Shown here: positions 22,596 through 34,027 of the stretch, one piece after another
How the letters are laid out: the number at the start of each line of letters is the position of its first letter
How positions within the stretch are numbered: the stretch's first letter is position 1
Assembly: GCA_002633005.1 (NCBI GenBank)
Contig: NMRA01000582.1
Coordinates: forward strand, 195,979 to 259,978
DNA: 64,000 bases
From: Phoronis australis
Lineage: Eukaryota; Phoronida; Phoronidae
Direction of reading: 5' to 3'
Program-made: the position numbers and the translations under genes
The notes under the pieces: generated by a model
Database searches by the model: none
Told to the model about the DNA's origin: nothing
What the model saw: the letters and a program-made list of their open reading frames with translations, nothing else

Positions 22596-23859
22596 TGTAG
22601 TAAAAATAATGTACCAGTAAACCGGTTCTAACATACACATAAAACTCACATTTGCCCGAGTTGCGCTCCAACCAAAACTGACTCACATTTTATTGTAAAA
22701 ACACTAATGCTGACAGCACTCTCTGATTGGCTGATATGTCAGTGGTTGATAGGGCACCGACTGCTTATCACATATTTCTGATCCATATTGGGGCATTGAG
22801 TGGATAGAGTTTACACTGCGTTTTATAATTGTATCACCGATTCTTATTATTTACTGTTTGCCAGTGTTGTAAAAAATTCTCCATGCCTTTTTGTATGGCA
22901 CCTAGTTGTTCAAACTCTGCGAAAAAGCTGTCGTCCAAGAGGGCGGCCATAGGACACCATCCGTTGCCCTTGCCTAGGTACAAAGCTGTATGCTAAATTA
23001 ATTCAGAACAAAATACTGTTTCCTTTAATAAGCAAACTGGAATCAGTGTCTTTTCATTTCACAAAAAGTGGTGAAGCAAGCTTTCTCTCGCAGATTACAA
23101 TAAACTGTATACGCAATTCCTGTTCTTGAGACAACTCTAACATATCGGCAATCGTCTTCTACATAATTTCAAATTTAACCAGTACTTAAAACAGTATGGG
23201 GTTTCATATTTTCAATTGTATAAAAAATTTAATACCTTTAATGAGACACTTTCATAGACAAAAATGAAATCCTCGAGTTGGGCTCATTCTTTTTGGAAAG
23301 CTCAGGGGGTCACGGAAAACATGTTGTTCTCCATGTTAGTGCAGGTGGACCGTAGTCTCTCACTGGAGATGATGTATGTTACAACGGAAATGGTGGATAG
23401 TTTTTAAATATAATTAAAAATGAGTGTGACTTTGCTTTAACAATATCTGCATGGACAGGTCTAAGTTTTTATTTTTTCCAACATACCAACAAATTATAAT
23501 ACAACATAAAACATACTCTGTAAAGGTAAAAAGGCTGGCATACAGTATTTTTCAAACTAAACTACACAATGTCGTAACTTGACAAGGATAATAAAATATT
23601 TGCTTCTTTTCCAATAGAATCCAATCCAGTTCTAGCTAAATCTCAACAAAAACAACTTATTGCGCAAGACCAGTCACAAACAAAAAATTAAGGACTAGAC
23701 ACAATGTCGAAATTCAACTGTGACAAAAGTTCGACTACGTAAACTGACAAATTATTCTGGTAAGAAGTTTTTCCAAATTTGGCAATCTTGGAGACTTCTG
23801 TTGAAGTGTGTCAATTTGTTGGCATCAGGTGATACATAGTTACATCTAAAATGCTCTCT

Positions 23860-23935
23860 GTCCCCACCAGGGTTTGAACCCAGGACTTTCTGCTAACCTG
23901 TTAGCCAACACATGATGTGATCAACATATGGCGTA
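23860..23935 (-). mobile_element. tRNA-derived SINE relic
   Basis: The minus strand reads an A-box-like TGGCTAACAGG, then, only about 18 bases on, a good B box GGGTTCAAACCC. A normal tRNA has the anticodon arm in between, so this is a tRNA-derived SINE head with a deletion, not a functional tRNA. Confidence 0.55.
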
Positions 23936-25411
23936 TGTGAAGACCAACAGTTTTACGACATCATTTACTGCGCAGTAAAAGAAAAGTGTTCAAGAATCAG
24001 GTTAAGGTTATGGGAGATCCTAGACAAATGTCTAAGCTTGGAAAAGCGGAAAACATATCTTGCAAATGGCTGATAGGATTTCAATAAAAACTTTCAGATT
24101 TTGTACTTTATGCACTGTTCCCCATCAGGCTTTTAGAGATTGTCTTTTGACTGATCTACTTTGGCATGGGAGGGCTAGCTAAAACAGGGACTTTCAGTAA
24201 TTTCATGAAAAACTCAAACATTGATTAAAACGAAAAGGGTTACTAAAAAATCAGAATCGGCATTTTTCAGATTCTATCTTGAACATTTATATAAAAAGAA
24301 AATTGGTCATGTTATCGACTCCACTGTATTGTTATGAATGTATTTCCTTTTTCCGGAATCTTATTAAAAATATGGTCAAGGGACCCAATTAATGGCAGAT
24401 TGATATATAAAGTCAATATATACAGACTCTTTACTTCCATGAATTAAAGTAGTGTTTTAGAAAGTTAAATTCTAAAGTTTGTAGATATTTGTCAGTAAGG
24501 TGCCACATAACCTTATGTCCTAACATTAAATTTTGGGTTATTCATGTTGTTTCATTACATGACAACTGATACTTCTGTACACTGATTATCTGGAACACAG
24601 TTTCATAATTCTGACCCTGCACCACCCTGGGAAATAACACTTTTCATTTACGCCACCAGGATGTCACGCAAATAGCAATGTGATCAATCAGATACCATAA
24701 AAATCATAAACCCTGACAACAAAGTAAGCAGACAATGTCAATACATCAAACTTAGCATTAAAGAAGCATCAGTAGCCATTTAATAAAAGAAATATAGACT
24801 GATCTATCAGGCAGATTAGGTTACATAGACTTGAGAGGGACATATGCTGCATTTAAGGTGATTCATTGGCAAGCAACTTCAAATGCTGTAACACCAATGA
24901 AATGGGGTCCTCCAACTTTGGCTAATCTGTTGACCTACAGACAGGGCACAGTAGCACGAATGGTTATCACCAATTATGTGTAAACGATAAAGATGTTCAC
25001 TAACATGTGCTGTCAATGAGACAAGTTGTGTGTCCCTGATTTAGTAGCTTGAACGTGCTGCGTCAGTTGAGGGGGACTCTTCCTCTTATCGTGACTTTAT
25101 GGAAGACAGGAAGCTGCTTGGAACCTGTTTAAAATAAATAGAATAGTCTTCAATCAAAAATACGCATTACAGTCAAAATAGTTTTCATGTTGATGTGCAT
25201 AATACCTGTGACAAATACATATACAACGAGTTTTGAAAAGTGAACAAGTATCCAGCTTTATTGTCAGTAGTTGAATGTTGAATCTATAAGAAAATCAAGT
25301 AAATGGAAAACCTATTATTCTCTGTTTCCACATTTTGACAATGAAAAAAAATTATTTGTTAGCAGATTCAAACAAGATCACTCATCGCAATCAAGTATTT
25401 TATGTACTATA

Positions 25412-25620
25412 CAGTGGCGGATCTAGGATACCATAAGGGGGGCGGCCCAACATGTTGCCTCAGGTAATTGGGCACATCGCGATTGTATATGCAGGGGGCC
25501 CGAAAGTTGTTGGAGCTGAGGATGAGAACCTTCTGTTCAGAAACTTTATCGGTGGACTAAAAAAAAACGGGAACACGATTCCAGCGCAATGTGGGATCTG
25601 AGCCCCCCATCCGCTACCGG
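25412..25620. mobile_element. hAT-like MITE, copy 3 (diverged)
   Basis: Starts CAGTGGCGGATCTAGGAT and ends CCCCCCATCCGCTACCGG. The termini match the family; the interior is different, so it may be another subfamily. Inserted inside the 5.35-kb element. Confidence 0.6.
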
Positions 25621-26910
25621 TCATAGTTAGTGAACAGCTCTTTTTCTTCGCGCTTCACGCTGTTTCTGTTTCATTTTGCTGGCGGCAGCCAAGGGGGAAT
25701 AGGGCGGGCCTCCGCCTATGCTATAGACAACTAAATACAACCTATAAATGAAAGCGTTGATGGTACAAACACGTTCCTAATAGAAGACAACCTTCAAGGA
25801 CAATGACAACTGCATAAAAAGTTGAAAATCACCTATCTTGCATAACGGAAAACCAATATTAACACAACTTAGATATGTCATTACCTAAGTATGCTCCTCA
25901 CTCACATGGGAACATTTGTATCAAACATTACTGTATGCCACTATGTTTCAGTCCAGTTGTTCAATGTTATCAAGTGTATTTAGAGATGTTGACAAACCTG
26001 CAAAAGACGCAGTCTAACACGGTTGCTTTTCAAACAGCGAATGCTGGGCGGTGGTTTGTAAGCTATTGTGCCAAAGCAAGTGGTATGGACAGTATTGTTT
26101 ATTTGGCGAATTATTATGTGGGTCTGTACTGAGCAGAGAAAGGCAAAAATATCGTAGGCCAGAAAAGTCTAATCATCTCTATGAGAACATTCAAAACCTG
26201 TCAACAGAACTTCAGAGAGTTGTGTTATGTAACTTTTGTTATATTGTCATCAATATTTAGACCTGATGACATCACACAGCATACCAATGAAAAACTAATA
26301 TTCATTAAATTGCACGTTTGAAATGAGTATTTCCACTTTATTTGCCAAAAATAACACTTTTACTCAACAAGCGTTATGTGAACTTCTTCCTTAATCAGAT
26401 ACAAAAGATTTACAGATCTCTGCTTAGGCCATGCTGCATGGCAGCGATTGGTGATGTCATACGAGAAAATTGCGAGCTGCAAGCACTGGCGTATACACGG
26501 GGGGGTGAGGTGGCAGGTACAACGGTGCATGACAAACTGTTCAATCCAAAACACCTCTCGTTACGGTACATTCATTGTATCTAGCTAATAATAATAATAT
26601 TAATCCTTTTCATTACAAAGGTTCCAGGTTGCTAGTCATTTCAGACCCTCGGTCACAAACCCAACCATCCCAGTCAAACCACCTTTGAAAACAATTACCA
26701 AGACCAGAATAACATACAGAATGGGCAATAAAAATAACTAAAACAGAAACAATAACCCACGACAAACGAATTCATGTCCATCATTCGAAATTTTAGTTAA
26801 CAGTTGCACACTAGATGTCGCGAGTGCTTGCTTAATCTCAAGATCACTTGCGTGAACTTGGAATAGAAATTTATTCCAAGTTCACTCATGATTCCAAGTT
26901 GAAGTACAAC

Positions 26911-29403
26911 AAGTTGCAAACACAAATTAGGTCATGGACGGCAGACTAGTCGAAGCTTATCGACAGATCAAAGACGTCAACAAGACCAATCTCATTGGCC
27001 GCCGCCATTATTGTGTCATCGACCGTGACGACACCTAGCGGGTGTGTGTGTGCGCCGACAAAGTACGCGATGCGTCGACTACCATGACCGATTTTAGTTT
27101 GACAAATTCAAAATTGTGAAGTGTCTCTGTTAAAATATTGAGAACAAAACATATGAGCCGTGTTTTGTAAAAAGACACATGGGCAAAATATAGAGTAAAA
27201 TAATAAAGAACAAAATTGGATGCAAATGTAATATAAATACCTGCAATAAGTGCCTCAATAATCAGAGGTGAGAAGGTGAACGTAGGTGATTGGAGAGCGG
27301 GCAGGTACAGAACCTGTAGGATTTCTCCAAGGGGGTTAGGGAAGTAATATACATAAGACAGCTCTGCTGAAGAAGAGGTAGGAGCAATAACGGGCGTATG
27401 GGCGGGCACCTTTTGGTTGGTGGAGATAGTTTTCTGCACCCCAGTATTCCAGGTGTTAATATCAATTAATTAACAACTAATTATTAAAACTTTCAACTAA
27501 CAAACTTTGTTTCAAAATAAAATTGGGCCCAATACGCCTTTAAAAGAACACTTCTTTTAACGCTTCCACTGCAAAATTATCAAGTAGGTTACCAAACCCT
27601 AAACATAATATTTATTATGCACTGGAGTACATACCATGATAGAAAATAAATGTACACCTCGAACTGCAGTCAAAATTACACAGAAAGCGACGCATCTCCG
27701 CCCTGTATATCTATGTCATGTTTCACCAAACAATATAAAGCCATTCTGACAATAATTTTGGACAAGCACTATTTTGTTGAAAGAGGGATAGCACAGCATT
27801 TAAAATCGTCCAAAATGAAGTGGTGCTGGCGTATCCCAGTCATAAATTTAAATACTATGAGGTTTCACCAGAGTCTGTCAAGTGGCTTTGAAAAGTAATC
27901 GACAGACAAGGAAGATATGGTGGATGCAGGAAAATGCTGCATTAGTGTCCAAATTATAATCACATAAGTGAGCTTAAACTGCGTATATTAAATAACCAGT
28001 GAAAGTCAAAGATTTGTAAGCAGGAGCAACACAATGCACCCACTACTGTAGCTTAAATATGTTTTTACTATCATATAATATAGATTATTAACCAACGACA
28101 GCCAGGATGTTGACAGTATGGGACCAAAACAAATAATTTAAATAAAAACTATCGAATAAATAAAAAACAATAAATAAATAAAATTAAATAAGTAATAAAA
28201 AGTAAATAATTATAAATACATAATAAAATATAGATAAATAAATGTACGATAATATTACAATAATAAAATTATTAAATAAATAGTATTAATAAGTATAATT
28301 ATCTTTTGGATCTGAATGTACTAAGACTGCAGAGAGAAATAAATGAAAGTAACATCAATGGGATAAATTAAACCAATCTGTAATTCCCAAAATCATGCAA
28401 ACCACGTACGATCAAATGCAGGGAAAAGTAAAGACATTAAGTTCAAATCACCCAGTATATCACTGGTTGACTGGCAACAATATCACGCAAAAACAACATT
28501 TGTTTCAATCGTGAGCATCATCTATCCAAATCAGTAGGGAAGCCAGAAAAACAAAAGTCGGGAATTTTTATTTAACTGCAGCCTTAGGCTGTACAAAAAG
28601 CGACGTTGTGTTTTGCGGATCGGGGCTGTCATATCTTGCCATATTTGTTTATTGTACACACGCCCGCTAGATGTCTCTACGGTCCATGAAACAACAATAT
28701 CCGCCAGTGGCCGTCCAATGGGATTTCCCTAGGAGATTTGTCTCCCTCTCTACGGTCGAAACCATGTGTGTGAGATTTTTTTGACCGAGTGTTGTTTTGA
28801 TTTTTGATGTCACGAAAGATTATATTTTATAAAGTTAAAAGCCCCTATACTTCAATTTTCAGATTTAACTTTCAAATTTGGCTAACTCTGCAAACAATGT
28901 CCACAAGGGGTCGTACTGCAAGTAGCATTTCCAGAGTCTATAATTTTTGTTCATTAATTAGTGTTGCGTTCAAGGCATTTAATGGTGTTTGAAACAGTTT
29001 TACAAGTTCACTAGTTTCCGATCTTTTTTGAGGTTGAGTAATGTGATAATACTCTCTGTTTGGAGTGCATCTTCACGTAGTGACATGTTTTTTAAGCTCC
29101 GGCTAATAGTTATAGTTTTTCGATACAGAGTTTTTCGGTGGGATACTAGATATACGGATTCAGTCTTTATGGGTCCGGTCTCTGTCACGTGTCTATCAAT
29201 TGATAATGATCGTGAAATTTAAAATTGACTGGCAAGTGGTCAAAATGCTTACTGACAACATGAATATCCTCAAGAACACGTAATGACATGAGCTATAACG
29301 ACAACATCCAATAGCACCATCTAAATTTCAGACGGCCCTATTGAAAATCTAATATAGCTGACATGTCAATAAACTCATACGCACCGCTTGTGTCCTTATT
29401 CAG
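26911..29403. other. Non-coding, AT-rich; no gene called
   Basis: 28140-28300 is an AAATAAATA-type low-complexity tract. A minus-strand frame at 27243-27436 has a CAG acceptor and a GT donor but no recognisable domain and a weak pyrimidine tract. Confidence 0.5.
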
Positions 29404-30037
29404 CCATGGGTAGTGATACAGAAATCCCAATTAGCTGGCTATACATGTACAGGTTTGGTCATTACCTCTTCAGACATACCGCAACCGGCGGTTTTGACAA
29501 TGAAACTCTAGGAGGCTATAGCCTTATAGCTGAGCTTACGAGCATGCCAAACCTTTTTCAAATTGATCTAAAGGCTTTCTTTCTCAAGTTTTCGGAATGT
29601 CAAAAAAATGGTATCAGTCAACTCGGTCCCTTAGCTCATGACTCACTTGATAAACTGAGCAAATATCTCAAGCGTATTGATACGTTTTTCAGGACACCAC
29701 AAAACAGCTTACGAAAGAACAGAAGGCTGTGGATGTTCACGGATCTCACAAACACCCGTCTGACACCACACAAGAAAAACATAGACCTCATAAACACACT
29801 GTAGACACAATGGAACAGCCTTCAGAGCAATCGACCGTTGAGGACATTCCTACATCTCGCAAACACGACTCTGACACCGAAGAGCAACGTAGGGAAGAGC
29901 AAAACATGGGCGTTTATAAACCTGAAGAAAACACCTTAAACTTAATTGAACAGCATACGGAAGAACATGTCGCTGTCGACGTCCATGGATCTCGGAAGCA
30001 CACATCCCCAGAGCAGCATATGGATGAAGAAGTCGGG
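29404..30037 (+). CDS. Probable N-terminal exon of the RNF213-like gene, with a frameshift
   Basis: The acceptor GTCCTTATTCAG ends at 29403. CCATGGGT gives a strong start context with ATG at 29406. About 95 codons of a folded-looking domain follow (ISWLYMYRFGHYLFRHTATG, AFFLKFSECQKNG). Near 29690 the frame changes by one base at a run of five T; beyond it comes a charged, low-complexity tail in which VDVHGS.KH occurs twice (about 29730 and 29980). The tail ends at a stop (30041), or at a weak donor GGG|GTATAG at 30037 whose phase 0 matches the next exon at 34028. The frameshift could be a homopolymer read error or a true lesion. Function of the domain is unknown. Confidence 0.5.
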
Positions 30038-31112
30038 GTATAGTTGGGTCAGATATGACACTTCCGTGAACGTAGAGAGCTAAGCTTTGTTTCTAAGTGA
30101 ATTTCACATTATTGATGAATTTTAATGAAATAAGCTTCCATGACTACCCTGAAAGTTTGAATATTTTTCAAAGGTGTGGTAGTCTTAGTCTATACCATCC
30201 ACTTTGAGACCAGGAAATTTAGTGTCCATAAGTACAACAAATATTAACTAGAAAGATTATTGTCACGGCGTGACAACAATGGACTCTGCGCGTGCGTATT
30301 GCTGGAATTGTTTTGGGAAGTTACTGACAGCAACCCGTTTACCAATATGAAAAGGAATTCTTAAAAAATGTAAGAGAATTTACATGTTAATATTTTGATG
30401 ACCTTTCCACTAATTGACCTCTTCCGGTGCATTATGAACCCCGAAGAGGGAATTGTAAACTCGATTTAAAGTGTGGTTAATGATAAGAATCACAGATGTT
30501 TTACTTTAAGCACTTCAGAATACAAGATGAATGAATTGGTCAAACTTTCAGAAGAAAAATGCACCCAATGACCCCATGGATAAACCAAATGACCTGAAAA
30601 TTTAGAATTCAAACTCAATCGCACTTAGTAAACAGATATGTAATTTTGAAGTTTCTAGCTCAAAATTTTAATTTGCACTCAGTGGCATTTGACCTATTTT
30701 TGATTGGTTAGGCCTATTGCGAAGTAAAGTAAGGTATTCAATTGGCATGTTGACTTACACCTGTGTGCTGAAATTAAAAAGAATTCCTTGAAAAATGTAA
30801 GAGATATAACATTTTAAACGTTACATGACCTTTGCACTAGTTGACCCTATCCGGTGCATTATAAGCTTCTTTAGGAGAATTATTGTAAAGCCCATGAAAA
30901 ATGTGTTTAATGCTGAGAATCACAGTTGTCTAACGGTTGACACATCAGAATACTTGCTGATTGAAAAGGTCAAATTTTCAGAAGAAAAATGCACCTAATG
31001 ACCCCATGTTTGCACTAAATGACCTGAAACTTTGGATTCCGAATTGAATTACCTGTGCCAATCCGACCTGTGTATTTGAAGTATCTAGCTCAAAATTTTA
31101 GTTTGCACCTAA

Positions 31113-31125
31113 TGACCTTTGACCT
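31113..31125 (-). promoter_or_regulatory. Perfect DR1 nuclear-receptor-type site
   Basis: TGACCT-t-TGACCT; the minus strand reads AGGTCA-a-AGGTCA, the textbook direct repeat with one-base spacing bound by RXR, HNF4 and COUP-type receptors. It lies in the repeat array about 2.9 kb upstream of the 1.8 kb exon. Binding is inferred only. Confidence 0.4.
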
Positions 31126-33162
31126 ATTAAACCTGATTGGATGACCCGATTACTTAGAAAAGTAATTTTTTAAATTGCCTTCTTGACTTATACTTCTGTA
31201 CAGAATTTGAGAAGAATAGCTTTTAAATTAAAGAAGTAGTAGCATTTTAAAAATTAGCACCAAATGACCTCTTCCGGTGCATTATGGAATATGATTATAT
31301 AATGAATCAAAATTTATATACTGCCTTAAATCATATGTTAAATTTGAAGAACACACCTTTAACCATTTTGGAGTTATTAAGTGTCAAATTTGGTAGGAAG
31401 AAGAATAAGAATAAGAACTATAACGCAATTGCGTATGTGCACTTACAACTCTGGGCGTGGTGTATGCATCCGGATAGTGATGTATAAAGGCATTGCAATG
31501 CATAGAAGTTGCATTCTTTGTGTGAAAGAGATGTCTCTGGTAACTACGAAAGAGCAAGCGTGAAGAGTAAGAATATCAACGGAAAACTGCACCTAATGAC
31601 CACATAGTTGCACCAAATGACCCCAAAGTTTGTGACTGAATTTTCTTTACGAATGTAAACTATATACGTAATTATCTAAGATATAGCTTAAAAATCATTT
31701 TTGCACTTAATTACCTTTGACCCGGAAACTCAGTACCCTTTATCCGATTTAAATTCCACATAAATTTCGGATGCAGATCTGTAGTGCCTGCTTGTTATCA
31801 AAATTCGGAGAGTCTATCTAAAAACCTGTAGGAAAAGAAGCAATTTGATGCAATGCAACCCTTGACCCTTTTCGGGACAACTCGGTGCATTTTGAGTCAA
31901 ATCCATGTGATCAATAAAATGTGATCGGCACTTGGTTGAACCACCATGAATTTGAATGCTATCCTTAATACATCAATTAAGTACAAGTTGATTGACAAAG
32001 TCTTAAATTTTACAGAAAACTGCACTTAATGACCCCAAAGTTGCACCTAGTGACCCCAAAGTTTGTGACTGAATTTCCTTTATGAATGGTAATCATATTC
32101 ATGATTATGAAAGGTCTAGTCCAAAAATCACTTTTGCACTTAATGACCCTGACCCGGAAACTCAGTTCCCTTCATCCAATTGGAAATCCAAGTAAATTTC
32201 CGATGTAGATCTCTAGTGTCTACTTGTCACCAAAATTTGAAGAGTCGATCTAAAAACCTGTAGAAGAAGAAGCATTTTGTAAAAATGCACTCCTTGACCA
32301 TTTCGGGTCAATCCGGTGCATTTTGGGTCAAAATATTATAACAAGAAAAAACCCAATGATGAACCTATGAACCACAGTGAATATGAATGTTGTTAGCATA
32401 TCGAAGTAAAAGTACTAAAACTCTGAAAAGGAAGGAATGATAATAATAATGATAATAATAATAACTAAAACGTAATTGCGTATGCGCACTTACAACTCTG
32501 CGCGTGCTGTGCGCACATGCATGGGAATTTATAGCCGTGTAACGGAGTTTAGAGTTTGCGTTGTTGGTGTGAAAAAGAGAGATGTCCCTGGTGTGAAAGT
32601 TCTCCCGAATGCATAATATAAGTACGAGCTGATTGAAAAAGTCTGAAATTTAATAGAAAACTGCACTTAATGACCACTAAAATGCCCCTAATGATCCCCA
32701 AAGCTTATGTCTGAACTTCCTTTATAAATCTAAGTCACGTGCGTGATAATGAAAAATGTAGCTCAAAAATCATTTTTGCACTTAATGACCTTTTACCCAA
32801 TTAGAATTCCAAGTAAATTTTGGATGCACTTCTTTAGTACCTACTTGTTAAGAAAATTCGAAGATTCTGTCTAAAATACTGTAGAAGAAACATTTTGACT
32901 GAATGCACTCCTTGACCCATTTTGGGTCATTTCGGTGCATTTTGTGTCACACCCATAGAATTTGACTGGCAAATGGTTGGACTATCATGAATATGAACGT
33001 TCTCTCTAATACAACATGTAAGTACTAGCTAAATAAAAATGTCTAAAATTTGGCACAAAATTGCACTTAATGACCCCAAAGCTGCACCTAATGACACAAA
33101 AGTTTGTGGTTAAACATTCATGATTATGAAAGATCTAGCTCAAAATTCACTTTTGCACTTAA

Positions 33163-33175
33163 TGACCTTTGACCC
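33163..33175 (-). promoter_or_regulatory. DR1-like site in a later repeat unit
   Basis: TGACCT-t-TGACCC (minus strand GGGTCA-a-AGGTCA), the same place in another unit of the array. Confidence 0.35.
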
Positions 33176-33444
33176 GGAAACTCAGTTCCCTTCATCTAAT
33201 TGGAAATCCAAGTAAATTTTGGATGCAGATCTCTAGTGTCTACATGTCACCAAAATTCGAAGAGTCTATCTAAAACATTGTAGAAGAAGCATTTCGTAAA
33301 AATGCACTCCTTGACCCGTTTCGGGTCACTCCGGTGCATTTTGGGTCAAAACATTATTATCAGAAAAAACCTAATGATGAACCATAATGAATATGAATGT
33401 TTTTAGCGAATAGAAGTAAAAGTACTAACAATCTGAAAAGGAAG

Positions 33445-33545
33445 GAAGAATAATAATAATAATAAGAAGAAGAAGAAGAAGAAGATAAAATACGTAGAAG
33501 AACGCGCAGAGTAATAAGAATAAGAAGATAAAATACGTAGAACAG
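33445..33545. repeat. AAT/AAG microsatellite with a small duplication
   Basis: Runs of AAT then AAG, followed by GATAAAATACGTAGAA twice. It closes the repeat array. Confidence 0.85.
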
Positions 33546-34027
33546 CAAAAGAATAAAACTGAAGAAAACCCAGGAACAACAGAACTCTGCGCTTGCACGC
33601 GCAGAGTAGAAATTTCAAAAGTATTTGTTCCTTAATTGAAGTGTTTTCTGAGTTTGGAAAGAACCGATAGTTTTTTTTTTCTTCAAATCAAGCTCATAAA
33701 CGGTAAGTGGCCAAAATCAAAACATTTTTGACAGAAAGCATGTTGCTTTAATCCCCTACAGGCCTCCACAAAGGCAACTTTCCAATGAAGTTCATTTTAC
33801 ACAAAAATAAATATTAACGTAACAGTTTGAGCTGCATTTCTACAGTTGCACTGAGAACCCTCCCTTGCCATGGTAACGCTTCTACAACAATGACCTGACC
33901 AAGAGGCTCTACTGTCATTGCACCGTATATAGATTACCAAATTGGGGTATTATAGTCACGATTAATATCTGTTGTTCAATAAGGCAAGAAAATATTCAGC
34001 ACCGTCTTAATTACGTGTGTTTTGCAG

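Larger units (their letters stand above)
21561..26910. mobile_element. 5.35-kb terminal-inverted-repeat element, non-coding
   Basis: The left end GTTGTACTTCAACTTGGAAT (from 21561) has its exact reverse complement ending at 26910. The next 100 bases on each side also match in inverted order: GTGAACTTGGAAT, and CAAGTGATCTTGAGATTAAG at 21644-21663 against its complement at 26830-26849. Inside are a hairpin tandem array (21.9-22.6 kb), a tRNA-derived SINE relic and a hAT-like MITE. No transposase-like frame is seen, so the element is non-autonomous or badly decayed. Confidence 0.75.
30100..33400. repeat. Seven-unit array of about 425-bp diverged repeats
   Basis: The landmark CGGTGCATT recurs at 30425, 30852, 31275, 31883, 32313, 32933 and 33332 (spacings 427, 423, 608, 430, 620, 399). 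The two long units carry a similar extra segment of about 190 bases with AATTGCGTATGnGCACTTAC. Each unit contains TTGCACnTAATGACC, TCTAGCTCAAAATT and GACCCnnnTCGGGTC words. Short frames inside are artefacts. Confidence 0.9.

Noticed and set aside
23860-23935. Functional tRNA on the minus strand
   Set aside because: The A and B boxes are too close; the anticodon arm is missing.
27035-27439. Minus-strand 134-codon frame with splice-like ends
   Set aside because: The acceptor lacks a pyrimidine tract, two frames overlap equally well, and no domain or neighbouring exon supports a gene.
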